From positions 1-20,205 of the IMG/VR virus record IMGVR_UViG_3300002835_001407: a stretch of 20,205 nt of DNA; one strand, given 5' to 3'. This document shows positions 8,285 through 15,583 of this stretch, one piece after another. The notes under the pieces were generated by a model, which worked only from the letters and a program-made list of their open reading frames with translations, was not told where the DNA came from and ran no database searches. The first letter of the stretch is position 1; every line of letters starts with the position of its first letter. The stretch comes from a virus. The position numbers and the translations under genes are program-made.

Positions 8285-9109
8285 TTATCTAAGGTTATAT
8301 TTTTTCCTGATCTCATCAGGGGTCATGTCAGCAACGTCTTTTGTGTAAGTCCCCGTGCCCTTAACCGCCTGAATAGGCTTGGGAGCAGCAGAAACTTTCC
8401 TTGAATTCTCAATAAATTTTTGGCCTCGCACCTCAGCTTTAGCAAGAAATCTCAAGGCCTCTCGCCCGTCCATGTCCTCTAAATCCTCAATGCGACCTTC
8501 CTTCATCAAGGTGTAAAGAGCCAAAGCCCCATCCTCTGATTCCAAAATGGCCTTTTGAACATCCGCAGATAGATTAGGCAAAACGTCTTTTTCAATACGA
8601 TCACCAATAATCTCAAAATCAGAAATCCTCTCAGAATGCTTGTCAACACTCGCACCAAAGTCTTTAATTCTCTGGCTAAAGTATTCTTGCTCTTTCCGAG
8701 AAACCTCAGATTGTTTTTCTTGCAATGTTCTTTTTTCTAAAGTTGTTTTCACATTATGCTCAACCTTAGCCTCAAGATACTGATCCCAAGTCTCATAATC
8801 ATCAGGATTAGGAGCAGAATCAGATTTTGAAACCTCAGGTTCTTTTACCTGTGAAACCTGTTCTTTAGAGGGCACCTGCTGCAACTGAGCTTTAAGCTGC
8901 TCGTTTTCCGCACGCAGTTTTTCGATCTTCTTTTCACGCCTCGAAATAGCGTTTACAGCCTTCTTAGGAAAGGGCGTATCATCTTCAGGCTCGGCAATTT
9001 CTTCCTGAACCTCGGGACTCTCAACCTTACTTTCTTCAATCTGGCCTTCATCTGTTGCAACATCAGAGGAAACTTCCTCTTCATTTACAACGACATTTTC
9101 TTCATTCAT
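8285..9109 (-). CDS. Scaffolding protein (P22 gp8-like)
   Basis: A 274-residue protein (P22 gp8 has 303) located between portal and coat, the standard place for scaffold. Residues 1-45 are extremely acidic (Glu/Asp/Val). A clear coiled coil follows at about 52-80 ('RREKKIEKLRAENEQLKAQL'), then more charged helix around 105-150. The last 12 residues ('TPDEIRKKYNLR') form a short basic helix, as in P22 scaffold, where a basic C-terminal helix-turn-helix binds coat. Scaffold directs procapsid assembly and incorporation of portal and ejection proteins, then leaves. Sequence is poorly conserved in this family, so the call rests on position, composition and layout. Confidence 0.75.
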   Translation of the reverse strand: MNEENVVVNEEEVSSDVATDEGQIEESKVESPEVQEEIAEPEDDTPFPKKAVNAISRREKKIEKLRAENEQLKAQLQQVPSKEQVSQVKEPEVSKSDSAPNPDDYETWDQYLEAKVEHNVKTTLEKRTLQEKQSEVSRKEQEYFSQRIKDFGASVDKHSERISDFEIIGDRIEKDVLPNLSADVQKAILESEDGALALYTLMKEGRIEDLEDMDGREALRFLAKAEVRGQKFIENSRKVSAAPKPIQAVKGTGTYTKDVADMTPDEIRKKYNLR

Positions 9110-9140
9110 ACAGCACCTTTTTTAAAATTTCAATACACTT

Positions 9141-11294
9141 TTACATAACGGTCAGGGATTCCATCAATCCGTTGGCATCTCTGTTGATCGTGATGTTCTT
9201 TTTGCTCTGCATCAGGTTGGTTATTCCCTGAATTGCGGCACTGTTACCCTGCAAAAGAGCAAGCTCTAAATCCCTTGATCCATTATCACCTTCATCCTCT
9301 TTTTCCATCTCACCAGAATCATCGTCTTGGTTTTGGGCATTAAAGTTATTCGTCATAATCTCAAGTTCTTTTAATTCTTTCTGCATCCGCAATTCTTCCA
9401 AACGGATCATCAATTCCTGTTCTTTAATCTCAAGTTCTTTAAACTTTATCTCAAGTTCTTGCTGCTTTAACTGAGCATCTGTTTCCATTTCAGACTGCTG
9501 CAACGTCAATTTTGCGCTTTCAATTTCAACCTTGTTTTGTTCGCTCTGAACCTTTATCTGCGTGTCAGCTTGTTTGTTATCAAGCTGCTGTTGCATGGCT
9601 TGCATCTCTTGCGCTGCTGCCTGTAGCTGCTGCTGCATGGCTTCCATCTGCTGTTGATATTGCGCCGCCATAGGATCGTTTTCTTCGTCCAAAAGCCTCG
9701 GATCCATGGTTTTCTTGATTCTTTCCGATAAAGCCTCCGCACCTGGTAAATCCATGTACTTAAACACCAAATCACCAACAATCTGCATCATCTCAGGCTG
9801 GGATTGCGCAATCTTTCCAAAAAACTCCGCCGACTCTTGCCGCTTTGTCGTAAAGGATGGACCCGTTGTCACCTTCACAGTGTAACGTCCCCTTGTCAGG
9901 TCAACATCCTCTTGCTGATCCTCTGTTATCTCACCATTAACCCCAACCTTCTTAACGTTCCCCTCAAGGTCCATAACGTTCAAAATACGGGCCGTGTCGT
10001 AAATTTTAGGAATAGCAGATACAATCACCCTTCCTGCGTAAGATATTGCTTTCGTTAGGTTATCCGCAAAGTGAAACGTAGCCGTGTCACCTTCTTGCTG
10101 CCGTCTCTGAATCGCAATACCGCTGGTCTCGTTAGATTTATTCCCCAAAGACGCATCAAAAATACCCGTTGTGGCCTTAATGTCCTCTGCCATCGTTAAG
10201 GCAGCATTCACAATACCAGCAGGTATCTGAGGCGGCGGCAATCTTTGCGGTGAAGGATAAGCATTTCCTTTTTCATCCACAAGCTTGTATTGCACAACTA
10301 AAGAATTTGGGTTTTTCCATTCGTCTTCAAAGCCAGAAATCTGACCCTCAGCTACCATAGTAGGGGCAATTTGCTGTTTCATCAGCAATGACGTTTCAAC
10401 AGAACGCCAGTAGTTATACATCCTTTGCGGGTCTTTTGCCCGACGAATGGCACTTGCCAAATACCGCTTTCCCTCAACCCAATACTCTTCCCCAAACACA
10501 GGCACAACAGGAATATAATCCCCTGGAAACGTTGTCTTTTCTAAAATATCCTTGCCAGACACCAATACCCTGTGAATTATCTTCCTAACAACAGGACGGC
10601 GCATCGTTTCATCATCCGGCGATACAAGCTCTTCCTTTTTATTCTCAATATAAAAATGCTCGGCAATAAAAATACTATCTTCGTCTTTATACTGCCGCTC
10701 TATGCCGCCTTCTTTAAATGACGAAGGATCAAACTCAGGATAATCCTCTTTAAAATCTGAAACCAATATCTCTTGTAAGATTGTTGCATGCTTCATATCC
10801 GACCCATCTGCCTCAACAGACGTGCAATCAATATAAACACTGAGCGGGTTAGCCACCCTCTTTATACATATCTTTTGATTAAAAGACGTATCATCTTCGT
10901 ATTCCGTCTCAATGCGCATAAAGCCAATGCCACAACGTACAGACGACAAAGCAGCAGAATCATACACAGAATCCGCCATAGATTCGTATTCTATGTTCTT
11001 AATCAAACCAGACAGTATTTCCGCCACATCCTCGCTAGATTCACGATCCCCCGGAATCACCTTAATCGCCGGCGTGTTCATGCGTATATCATTCGCAATC
11101 TGATTCACCACAGATGAAAGCCTGTCAATGGTAAGTGCCGTGCCTATGGGCTTTTTAAGACCAACCCACTGCGCATCCGGTTCACCAGACAAAAACATCA
11201 TATCACGCTTGGCTTCATCATATATTGATGACCAATAGCCTTGATCTCTGTCAAACTTATCCTTAATTTTCTGGACTAAATCTTCGTCTTTCAC
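9141..11294 (-). CDS. Portal protein, P22 gp1-like
   Basis: A 717-residue protein (P22 portal 725). It starts with GTG at 11294; an AAAGGA SD lies about nine bases upstream and no earlier ATG fits. The N-terminal 'FDRDQGYWSSIYDEAKRDMMFLSGEPDAQW' and 'RPVVRKIIHRVLVSGKDILE', 'YIPVVPVFGEEYWVEGKRYL' and 'MYNYWRSVETSLLMKQ' are hallmark blocks of the P22-type portal. 'TTGIFDASLGNKSNETSGIAIQRRQQEGD' (about 373-400) is the family's conserved central block. From about residue 546 to 648 the protein is a very long Gln/Glu-rich coiled coil, taking the place of the P22 barrel helix. An acidic linker follows, and then a tail with 'ITINRDANG'. It forms the dodecameric DNA channel and docks the terminase. 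Confidence 0.9.
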   Translation of the reverse strand: MKDEDLVQKIKDKFDRDQGYWSSIYDEAKRDMMFLSGEPDAQWVGLKKPIGTALTIDRLSSVVNQIANDIRMNTPAIKVIPGDRESSEDVAEILSGLIKNIEYESMADSVYDSAALSSVRCGIGFMRIETEYEDDTSFNQKICIKRVANPLSVYIDCTSVEADGSDMKHATILQEILVSDFKEDYPEFDPSSFKEGGIERQYKDEDSIFIAEHFYIENKKEELVSPDDETMRRPVVRKIIHRVLVSGKDILEKTTFPGDYIPVVPVFGEEYWVEGKRYLASAIRRAKDPQRMYNYWRSVETSLLMKQQIAPTMVAEGQISGFEDEWKNPNSLVVQYKLVDEKGNAYPSPQRLPPPQIPAGIVNAALTMAEDIKATTGIFDASLGNKSNETSGIAIQRRQQEGDTATFHFADNLTKAISYAGRVIVSAIPKIYDTARILNVMDLEGNVKKVGVNGEITEDQQEDVDLTRGRYTVKVTTGPSFTTKRQESAEFFGKIAQSQPEMMQIVGDLVFKYMDLPGAEALSERIKKTMDPRLLDEENDPMAAQYQQQMEAMQQQLQAAAQEMQAMQQQLDNKQADTQIKVQSEQNKVEIESAKLTLQQSEMETDAQLKQQELEIKFKELEIKEQELMIRLEELRMQKELKELEIMTNNFNAQNQDDDSGEMEKEDEGDNGSRDLELALLQGNSAAIQGITNLMQSKKNITINRDANGLMESLTVM
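9357..9460 (-). repeat. Short direct repeats inside the portal coiled coil
   Basis: The 15-mer aatctcaagttcttt occurs at 9357-9371 and again at 9426-9440, and 13 of its bases recur at 9448-9460. On the coding strand these give repeated KELEI/QELEI units of the coiled coil. They probably arose by internal duplication of a heptad-like unit. Confidence 0.6.
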
Positions 11295-11355
11295 AAAGTT
11301 TTTCCTTTATTTTGTTTATAGGCTATAGTTAAAAAAACCTTAAAGTCAAACAAAA

Positions 11356-11745
11356 ATGTGGTCTAACCGATACTGGGCTAAAACATACTGGGCAGGCAAC
11401 TACTGGACACCCAACACCACAACGCAAGACGTGGAACTGTTAGGCGGCGGTGGCTATGTATACATTCCCGCACACCAAAAGAAACACAAAGTCCACATCG
11501 ACACCATCGTCACACAAATCATCACAAAGCAAATACCTAAAAAGAAGATCAAACAAGACTTAAAACAGCTTTCAGCCCTGTTTAACGTCTCAATCAAAAA
11601 ACCCCAAGACATTGCCAAAATAGACAAGCCATCACTCTTAAAAGAAACAAAAGCCTTAGAGATACTCTTAAAGATTTACCTAAACTTTATTATCAAAGAG
11701 GAAGACGAATTGTTGGTCTTACTCTTATTGTTAGACATGATTTAA
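11356..11745 (+). CDS. Unrecognised small protein with N-terminal Tyr-Trp repeats, opposite to the late operon
   Basis: A 129-residue protein on the plus strand, between portal and large terminase, which both run the other way. The N-terminus has three tandem aromatic units, 'RYWAK-TYWAG-NYWTP' (5-19), then a Gly-rich turn and a Lys/His stretch (45-50). The middle is Lys/Ile-rich and helical. The end is acidic followed by leucines ('EEDELLVLLLLLDMI'). I recall short phage proteins with this layout (tandem aromatic repeats, basic middle, Glu/Leu-rich end) near structural genes, but none with a known role. The start has no clear SD. Its stop (11743-11745) overlaps the terminase stop (11742-11744) on the other strand. 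The A-rich codon use differs somewhat from the flanking late genes. Confidence 0.55.
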   Translation: MWSNRYWAKTYWAGNYWTPNTTTQDVELLGGGGYVYIPAHQKKHKVHIDTIVTQIITKQIPKKKIKQDLKQLSALFNVSIKKPQDIAKIDKPSLLKETKALEILLKIYLNFIIKEEDELLVLLLLLDMI

Positions 11746-13019
11746 CCTGCACTCCAGTTTCCAAACGTATCCACAAGCCTTAGAGGCCTAGGCTCTTCAC
11801 GTCTTAGGTTCTTAAAGCCCTCACAGGCATACCGTAACGCATCAATGCAATGATCCGCCTGATTCTTTTCAAGCTCAGGCAACACCTTCCCGCTGTCTTT
11901 ATCCGTGGCATAGCTATAGAAAGACAACTCGTTTATTGTCTCTTCACACCGTGGATGCACCACAATCCTGTATCCCTTCAGCAACTCTATCCCCTCAATC
12001 ACGCTATTCTTGCCCTTAAGGCTTGGCATCACTTTAGGGAATCCATGACGTTTTAGATGCGATATGGTCTCAGGCCGTGATGAATCCGCCACGATAATAT
12101 ACCGCTGGCTCTCTGGTATGCTTAGGAACATCTTGGGCATGTCTATTGTCTCACACTGCTTAAGCACAAGCTCTTGGTCTATGTATAGTGTGCGCTCTTT
12201 CAGGTAACAGCGTATCAATACCGTGGGGTCTACACTAAAGCCAAAGTCACACCCAAACTGAAAGACAGCATCAGGGTCAGTATCAAAGGCCTTGATAGTC
12301 CAGTTGGTGAACACCGTCTTCTCATCTGGATCACTTGCAAACTGACCAAAGATAAACCGTTGTTTTTGTTGTTCATTCATATTCTCCATAAGCTGCTGGA
12401 TATAATCACTGGATATGTTCTGCACGTTATCGGCAGGATTTAGCACAAGCGATACATAATCACTAGGCGTGACGTGCTTTTCCTTGCTGTAGTAGTTTAT
12501 GCCTTGCACGAACATAGGGAAGGACCAGTGAGAGATATGCGGGGGATTCTGGTCGTAAAAGAACTTGTTCTTGGCCGCGCTCTTTTGGCTTAATCGTGAA
12601 TACATAAAAGACACGGTGCTAAACATCATCTCGCTGCATTCATTAAAATAGATGGTGGTGTATTCATTCCCCAACATCTTTTCCTTTGCGCCTTCATCCA
12701 CGCCCATAATCTCAATCATAGAACCGTTGGGGAAGGTGACAGTCATATCAGTCTTGTTCACCTTGAGAGCCACGCCAGCATACCTACTGGCTATCACATC
12801 TTGCACTGTGCCAAGCCATAACGAACGCCTTGCTGCTGTCTGTGTCTGCCTGATAATAGCGTGGCGCGTGTTCGGATACTTCAAGGCCCTAAGAAAGACC
12901 GTATGCGTTAAGAGAAACGTCTTACCAGAACGTGAACCGCCATAGAGCATGACATGCTTAGCATCGCTGCTAAGTAGCTTCAGAGCCTGTTTTTGCTTAT
13001 CCGTCCACGCAATAAGCAT
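11742..13019 (-). CDS. terL: Terminase large subunit (packaging ATPase and nuclease)
   Basis: A 425-residue protein. Walker A is 'GGSRSGKT' at 27-34; Walker B is 'TTIYFNE' at 121-127, with N126 and catalytic E127 ('FNECSEM' is a common variant in Terminase_3/PBSX-type subunits). The C-terminal RNase H-like nuclease shows D258 ('FGCDFGFSVDP'), D312 ('IIVADSSRPE') and the 'DHCIDALRY' motif (D389/D393). It cuts concatemeric DNA and drives it through the portal. Its ATG at 13019 shares a base with the stop of the small-subunit gene (TAATG), so the two are translationally coupled. All expected motifs are present. Confidence 0.93.
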   Translation of the reverse strand: MLIAWTDKQKQALKLLSSDAKHVMLYGGSRSGKTFLLTHTVFLRALKYPNTRHAIIRQTQTAARRSLWLGTVQDVIASRYAGVALKVNKTDMTVTFPNGSMIEIMGVDEGAKEKMLGNEYTTIYFNECSEMMFSTVSFMYSRLSQKSAAKNKFFYDQNPPHISHWSFPMFVQGINYYSKEKHVTPSDYVSLVLNPADNVQNISSDYIQQLMENMNEQQKQRFIFGQFASDPDEKTVFTNWTIKAFDTDPDAVFQFGCDFGFSVDPTVLIRCYLKERTLYIDQELVLKQCETIDMPKMFLSIPESQRYIIVADSSRPETISHLKRHGFPKVMPSLKGKNSVIEGIELLKGYRIVVHPRCEETINELSFYSYATDKDSGKVLPELEKNQADHCIDALRYACEGFKNLRREEPRPLRLVDTFGNWSAG

Positions 13020-13453
13020 TAAAGGTCCCTTTCATCAGGCGCAACAATAATAGGGTTGTCTTTCTGCCCACCGATATTGATTTTTGTGGCTTCATTAAAC
13101 CCATACATCGCGTTAAGCTCTTTTAAAGCCCCTGTGGCACCTTGTGCATGGTTTTGGTCCCTAGCTAGCTTGTATGTGTCCAACAGTGCCGTCATGGCCA
13201 TTTCACGGGTCCAAACAACACCTTGCTCTGCTCTTGCTTTCAAATCTGCAATCATCGCCGCAACATCACCGTTTTTAGCGACTTCATAAGCCTTGACTCT
13301 GTGCGTGTGTTTATTGTCTTTGGTTACATCATAAGCGTCTCTATATGAATCGACTTGAGATAATCCTTTAGCGATATTCCGAGCAAACTTCTCTTGCTTA
13401 GGTGTTAGCTTTTTCTTTTTGCTTTTCGTCGGCTTTTTATCTTTCTCATCCAT
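13019..13453 (-). CDS. terS: Terminase small subunit
   Basis: Read from the ATG at 13453 this is 144 residues. That start has a strong SD (GGGAGGA, four bases of spacing), whereas the in-frame ATG at 13486 has none, so I use 13453. A Lys-rich N-terminus (4-16) is followed by 'LTPKQEKFARNIAKGLSQVDSYRDAYDV', the DNA-binding helix-turn-helix opening of the Terminase_2 family, and by 'VAKNGDVAAMIADLKARAEQ', the family's next helix. It recognises phage DNA and hands it to the large subunit. It is the first gene of the leftward late operon, facing the divergent control region. Confidence 0.85.
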   Translation of the reverse strand: MDEKDKKPTKSKKKKLTPKQEKFARNIAKGLSQVDSYRDAYDVTKDNKHTHRVKAYEVAKNGDVAAMIADLKARAEQGVVWTREMAMTALLDTYKLARDQNHAQGATGALKELNAMYGFNEATKINIGGQKDNPIIVAPDERDL

Positions 13454-13473
13454 AAAATCCTCCCTTTTGTGTA

Positions 13474-13502
13474 TGTATGACAACAAAACCCTATAAAATC
13501 AA
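13474..13502 (-). promoter_or_regulatory. Possible leftward promoter of the terminase/late operon
   Basis: On the minus strand TTGATT (13502-13497) is followed after 17 bases by CATACA (13479-13474), about 20 bases upstream of the small terminase start. The -10 fits poorly (three of six), so this is weak; a phage-specific late activator site would also be possible. No other leftward candidate stands out. Confidence 0.25.
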
Positions 13503-13549
13503 GCCCTTTCTTTTTTCCTATTTTTTTTTCATTTTTTTGCATTTTCCTG

Positions 13550-13578
13550 TTGACATGCTGCAATAATTGCAGTATATC
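13550..13578 (+). promoter_or_regulatory. Rightward promoter P1 with a palindromic operator in the spacer
   Basis: A consensus -35 (TTGACA, 13550-13555) is followed by exactly 17 bases and TATATC (13573-13578). The spacer contains a perfect palindrome, CTGCAAT-A-ATTGCAG (13558-13572). A T-rich tract (about 13507-13547) just upstream resembles an UP element. The transcript would start near 13585 and lead into the gene at 13634. A dimeric repressor bound between -35 and -10 would block the polymerase. Confidence 0.75.
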
Positions 13579-13633
13579 TGTATATAACAACAACAACACA
13601 AGCGCTCAACACTCAACAAAGGAAACCAAGATC

Positions 13634-13879
13634 ATGACAGGATTTAAACCTTACCCTATCAAAGAAGCCCTAGAAATCATACAAAACGCGGAAAACGTTT
13701 ATGTTTTAGGACAAATATCTTTTAAAAAACCAAGCCCAGAAAGCAAGTTACGCCAGTATTCGTACTGTGTTGCCCTATCCAAAAAGGACAAAGCTGAAAT
13801 GATCAAAAAGTTTTCCGAATGGAGAGACGATCTAACAATGGACCTTGAAATAGACGGCGAAGAAATCTGTATCGGATAA
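13634..13879 (+). CDS. Unrecognised 81-residue protein, first gene of the rightward array
   Basis: Starts with ATG at 13634, preceded by an AAAGGAAACC leader that recurs before many genes of this block; the frame is open upstream to 13550 but that would run through the promoter, so the longer form is unlikely. The protein has an N-terminal helix ('IKEALEIIQNAENV'), a strand-rich middle ('VYVLGQISFKK', 'LRQYSYCVALS'), a charged helix ('KKDKAEMIKKFSEWRDDL') and an acidic C-terminal strand. There is no membrane segment or known motif. Being promoter-proximal behind P1 it should be made early and strongly once P1 is derepressed. Function unknown. Confidence 0.7.
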   Translation: MTGFKPYPIKEALEIIQNAENVYVLGQISFKKPSPESKLRQYSYCVALSKKDKAEMIKKFSEWRDDLTMDLEIDGEEICIG

Positions 13880-13951
13880 CACCATAACAACCTTTCCTTA
13901 ACCCCTTTTGTGTATTGTGTCTAAACACACACAACAAAAGGAACCCTAACC

Positions 13952-14014
13952 ATGTCTTTTCTTGAAACCCTATCCGTGATTGCCCTAGCCTTTTTTGTCT
14001 GGGGCAGCCACTAA
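13952..14014 (+). CDS. Very small (20-residue) hydrophobic peptide
   Basis: An ATG at 13952 preceded by AAAAGGAACCC, of the same type as its neighbours, opens a 20-codon frame ending TAA at 14012-14014. The peptide begins MSFLETLSV and continues as a hydrophobic helix rich in Ala and Phe, ending Trp-Gly-Ser-His. One short membrane-inserted helix is likely. The fitting leader, spacing between neighbours and clean stop argue for a real gene, but so short a frame could occur by chance. Confidence 0.5.
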   Translation: MSFLETLSVIALAFFVWGSH

Positions 14015-14041
14015 ACCAACACAACACAAAGGACCACAACC

Positions 14042-14233
14042 ATGAATCCCAAAATCACCCTAAAAATCACCAAAGGCAACGGCGGATACGTGCTGGGATA
14101 CCTTGTCAAATCAAACGGCAAAATCCTGTTCACAAAAAGAGAATCGTCGCAATTCGTTAGCAGACAAGCCGCCAACTACTACGGACAGTGCATCATCAAA
14201 GAAGCCACACAACTGGGATATTTCCCCGTTTGA
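14042..14233 (+). CDS. Unrecognised 63-residue protein
   Basis: ATG at 14042 follows an ACAAAGGACCACAACC leader. The product is basic and strand-rich at the N-terminus ('KITLKITKGNGGYVLGYLV', then 'GKILFTKRES') with a helix at 40-57 ('SRQAANYYGQCIIKEATQ'). It could be a small beta-hairpin-plus-helix domain; nothing points to a function. A frame beginning at 14103 on the same strand overlaps it, but that is the upstream open part of the next gene and lacks an SD. P2 lies 18 bases after its stop. Confidence 0.65.
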   Translation: MNPKITLKITKGNGGYVLGYLVKSNGKILFTKRESSQFVSRQAANYYGQCIIKEATQLGYFPV

Positions 14234-14250
14234 AAGATGCAATTTTTTCC

Positions 14251-14279
14251 TTTACATCCTGCAAGTATTGCCGTATTGT
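14251..14279 (+). promoter_or_regulatory. Rightward promoter P2 with a second copy of the operator
   Basis: TTTACA (14251-14256), 17-base spacer, TATTGT (14274-14279). The spacer holds CTGCAAGTATTGCCG (14259-14273), identical to the P1 palindrome at 12 of 15 positions and placed at the same offset (eight bases after the -35 begins). The leader ends in CAACAAAAGGAAACC before the ATG at 14310. P1 and P2 therefore look like duplicated, co-regulated promoters. Confidence 0.65.
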
Positions 14280-14309
14280 GTATCTATCATCAACAAAAGG
14301 AAACCAACC

Positions 14310-14699
14310 ATGACCAACATCGAAAACATAGAAAACAACATCGAATCCTTGGAAAACAGCTTGGAAAAGGCAAAAGCCGAGCTAGAATTTTCTAAATTCC
14401 TTTCGTGCTTTGAAGAGTTTATCCCAGATCCAAAAGGATCAAGCGAATACAATTCCTACAAATACAAAGCTTATAGAGAATCGCACCCAAACCGAATTGT
14501 TCAGTTTTTTTTAAAAGGCCGTCAATTTTTCATATCTGAACGTATTTTACGTAGTTTGCGTTTCACATGGCATGATAAAACCCGCACTATCACAATCCCT
14601 ATTGATAAAAAAACAAACGAATTTCTTAAAGATTTAAAGGATGTTCTAGAAAAACATAAGGATACTTTGGGTCCTATCACAAAGCATTCACCAGAATAA
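14310..14699 (+). CDS. Unrecognised 129-residue protein with N-terminal coiled coil
   Basis: I choose ATG at 14310, directly behind the AAAAGGAAACCAACC leader and the P2 promoter; the frame is open upstream to 14103 but that part has no SD and overlaps the previous gene. Residues 1-25 ('IENIENNIESLENSLEKAKAELE') form a heptad-like coiled coil. A globular part follows with 'NRIVQFFLKGRQFFISERILRSLRF' (about 63-87) and strands ending in 'ITIPIDKKT'. The C-terminal helix is Lys-rich. The basic 'KGRQFF...RILRSLRF' region might bind nucleic acid, but this is only a guess. First gene behind P2. Confidence 0.7.
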   Translation: MTNIENIENNIESLENSLEKAKAELEFSKFLSCFEEFIPDPKGSSEYNSYKYKAYRESHPNRIVQFFLKGRQFFISERILRSLRFTWHDKTRTITIPIDKKTNEFLKDLKDVLEKHKDTLGPITKHSPE

Positions 14700-14710
14700 G
14701 GAAACCAACC

Positions 14711-15148
14711 ATGACCGACGAAAACCCCTTAAAAACCCATTGCCTTGACGCACTAGAGGCACAACTTAATCGCAATCTTTTTGAAACAGAGCGTGAAACC
14801 CTAGACGTGATCTGCAATCTTTTGCCGCTGTATTATCACAGCCGCACGGGAGAACCACTTTATCCCAAGGTCAATGTTGCTCCGTCCCTTAGAAAGCTCG
14901 TTTTAACATGGGCCTTGCCTAGTATTGCTTACAATACATTTTCAATAAATTTTGGTGACGAAACCATCACAAACTATGTCATCAAAACACCTTATGAAAA
15001 CAAAGAAGTGCATCAAAAATTCTATCCAGACCTAAATAAAAGAAAGGAAATGGAACCAGCCTTTTTGTCAGGCCTTTATAAAGCCTACACCGATTTCTTT
15101 CTCGATCCCGACTATGAACCAAAACCCCAAAGGAACCATCACAAATGA
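14711..15148 (+). CDS. Unrecognised 145-residue soluble protein
   Basis: ATG at 14711 follows an AAGGAAACCAACC leader nearly identical to that of the preceding gene. The protein is mainly helical: 'HCLDALEAQLNRNLFETERETLDVICNLLPLYY' (10-42), a hydrophobic central part ('LRKLVLTWALPSIAYNTFSINFG'), and an acidic-aromatic end ('LYKAYTDFFLDPDYEPKPQ'). There is no clear transmembrane helix and no motif I recognise. Its stop overlaps the start of the HTH gene by ATGA (15145-15148), so the two are coupled, which suggests a functional pair. Confidence 0.7.
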   Translation: MTDENPLKTHCLDALEAQLNRNLFETERETLDVICNLLPLYYHSRTGEPLYPKVNVAPSLRKLVLTWALPSIAYNTFSINFGDETITNYVIKTPYENKEVHQKFYPDLNKRKEMEPAFLSGLYKAYTDFFLDPDYEPKPQRNHHK

Positions 15149-15336
15149 CACCCGAGCAATTTAAACAAGCAAGGCTACACTTGGGCGTCAGTCAAACAGG
15201 ACTATGCGCTCTTATAGAAAAATGCGTTCGCACGATCCGATCCTATGAATCCGGCGAATACCCCATCCCCAAATCCATGGAACTGCTTATCAAACACCTT
15301 ATCAAACAAAAGGATCAATCCAATGAACCAAAATAA
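15145..15336 (+). CDS. XRE-type helix-turn-helix DNA-binding protein
   Basis: A 63-residue protein that is essentially one HTH domain: 'MTPEQFKQARLHLGVSQTGLCALIEKCVRTIRSYESGEYPIP' (1-42) matches the phage/XRE pattern (helix 2 'SQTGLCALI', recognition helix 'CVRTIRSYESG'). It has no second domain for ligand binding or RecA-stimulated cleavage, so it is closer to a small Cro-like or accessory regulator. It lies inside the operon controlled by P1/P2 and is coupled to the preceding gene. It is one candidate to bind the CTGCAAT-A-ATTGCAG operator, but nothing here proves it. Confidence 0.8.
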   Translation: MTPEQFKQARLHLGVSQTGLCALIEKCVRTIRSYESGEYPIPKSMELLIKHLIKQKDQSNEPK

Positions 15337-15583
15337 CATTCTCACTTTTTCAATGATTGACAATCTCATCAATCAAATCTTTGGACAAACCGATGAACGC
15401 GAAAAACTGCAAGCCTTCGCCGCCCGTATTTTACTAGAGCAACAGAAACTCAATAGCCCATGCCTAACCAACCAATGGGGTAAAGAACACGCAGAAACGT
15501 CTTACGGCTACCGAGAATACAACCCCTATAGCCCCTTTAAATTCCCCATCATGACCCACCAAATCAAGGGAAACCAACCATGA
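15323..15583 (+). CDS. Unrecognised 86-residue protein
   Basis: I choose ATG at 15323, which has AAAGGATC upstream and overlaps the end of the HTH gene by 14 bases; a longer frame back to 15245 would run deep inside that gene. The N-terminal half is helical ('SMIDNLINQIFGQTDEREKLQAFAARILLEQQKL', 10-43). The C-terminal half is rich in Tyr, Asn and Pro ('YGYREYNPYSPFKFP') and probably poorly ordered. No known domain. The stop overlaps the next start (ATGA at 15580-15583). Confidence 0.65.
   Translation: MNQNNILTFSMIDNLINQIFGQTDEREKLQAFAARILLEQQKLNSPCLTNQWGKEHAETSYGYREYNPYSPFKFPIMTHQIKGNQP

Noticed and set aside
11315-11343. Possible leftward promoter before the portal (TATAAA at 11320-11315)
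   Set aside because: The matching -35 (TTAAGG) fits at only three positions; portal transcription could also come from the terminase operon upstream.
13405-13599. Minus-strand 64-codon frame across the control region
   Set aside because: It runs through P1 and the poly-T tract and overlaps the small terminase in another frame; composition is Lys/Leu low-complexity and no SD is seen.
13898-13925. Possible promoter TTAACC-16-TCTAAA before the 20-residue gene, and a similar TTAACC element at 17072
   Set aside because: Only four of six matches in each box; the similarity between the two leaders is suggestive but not enough to list as promoters.
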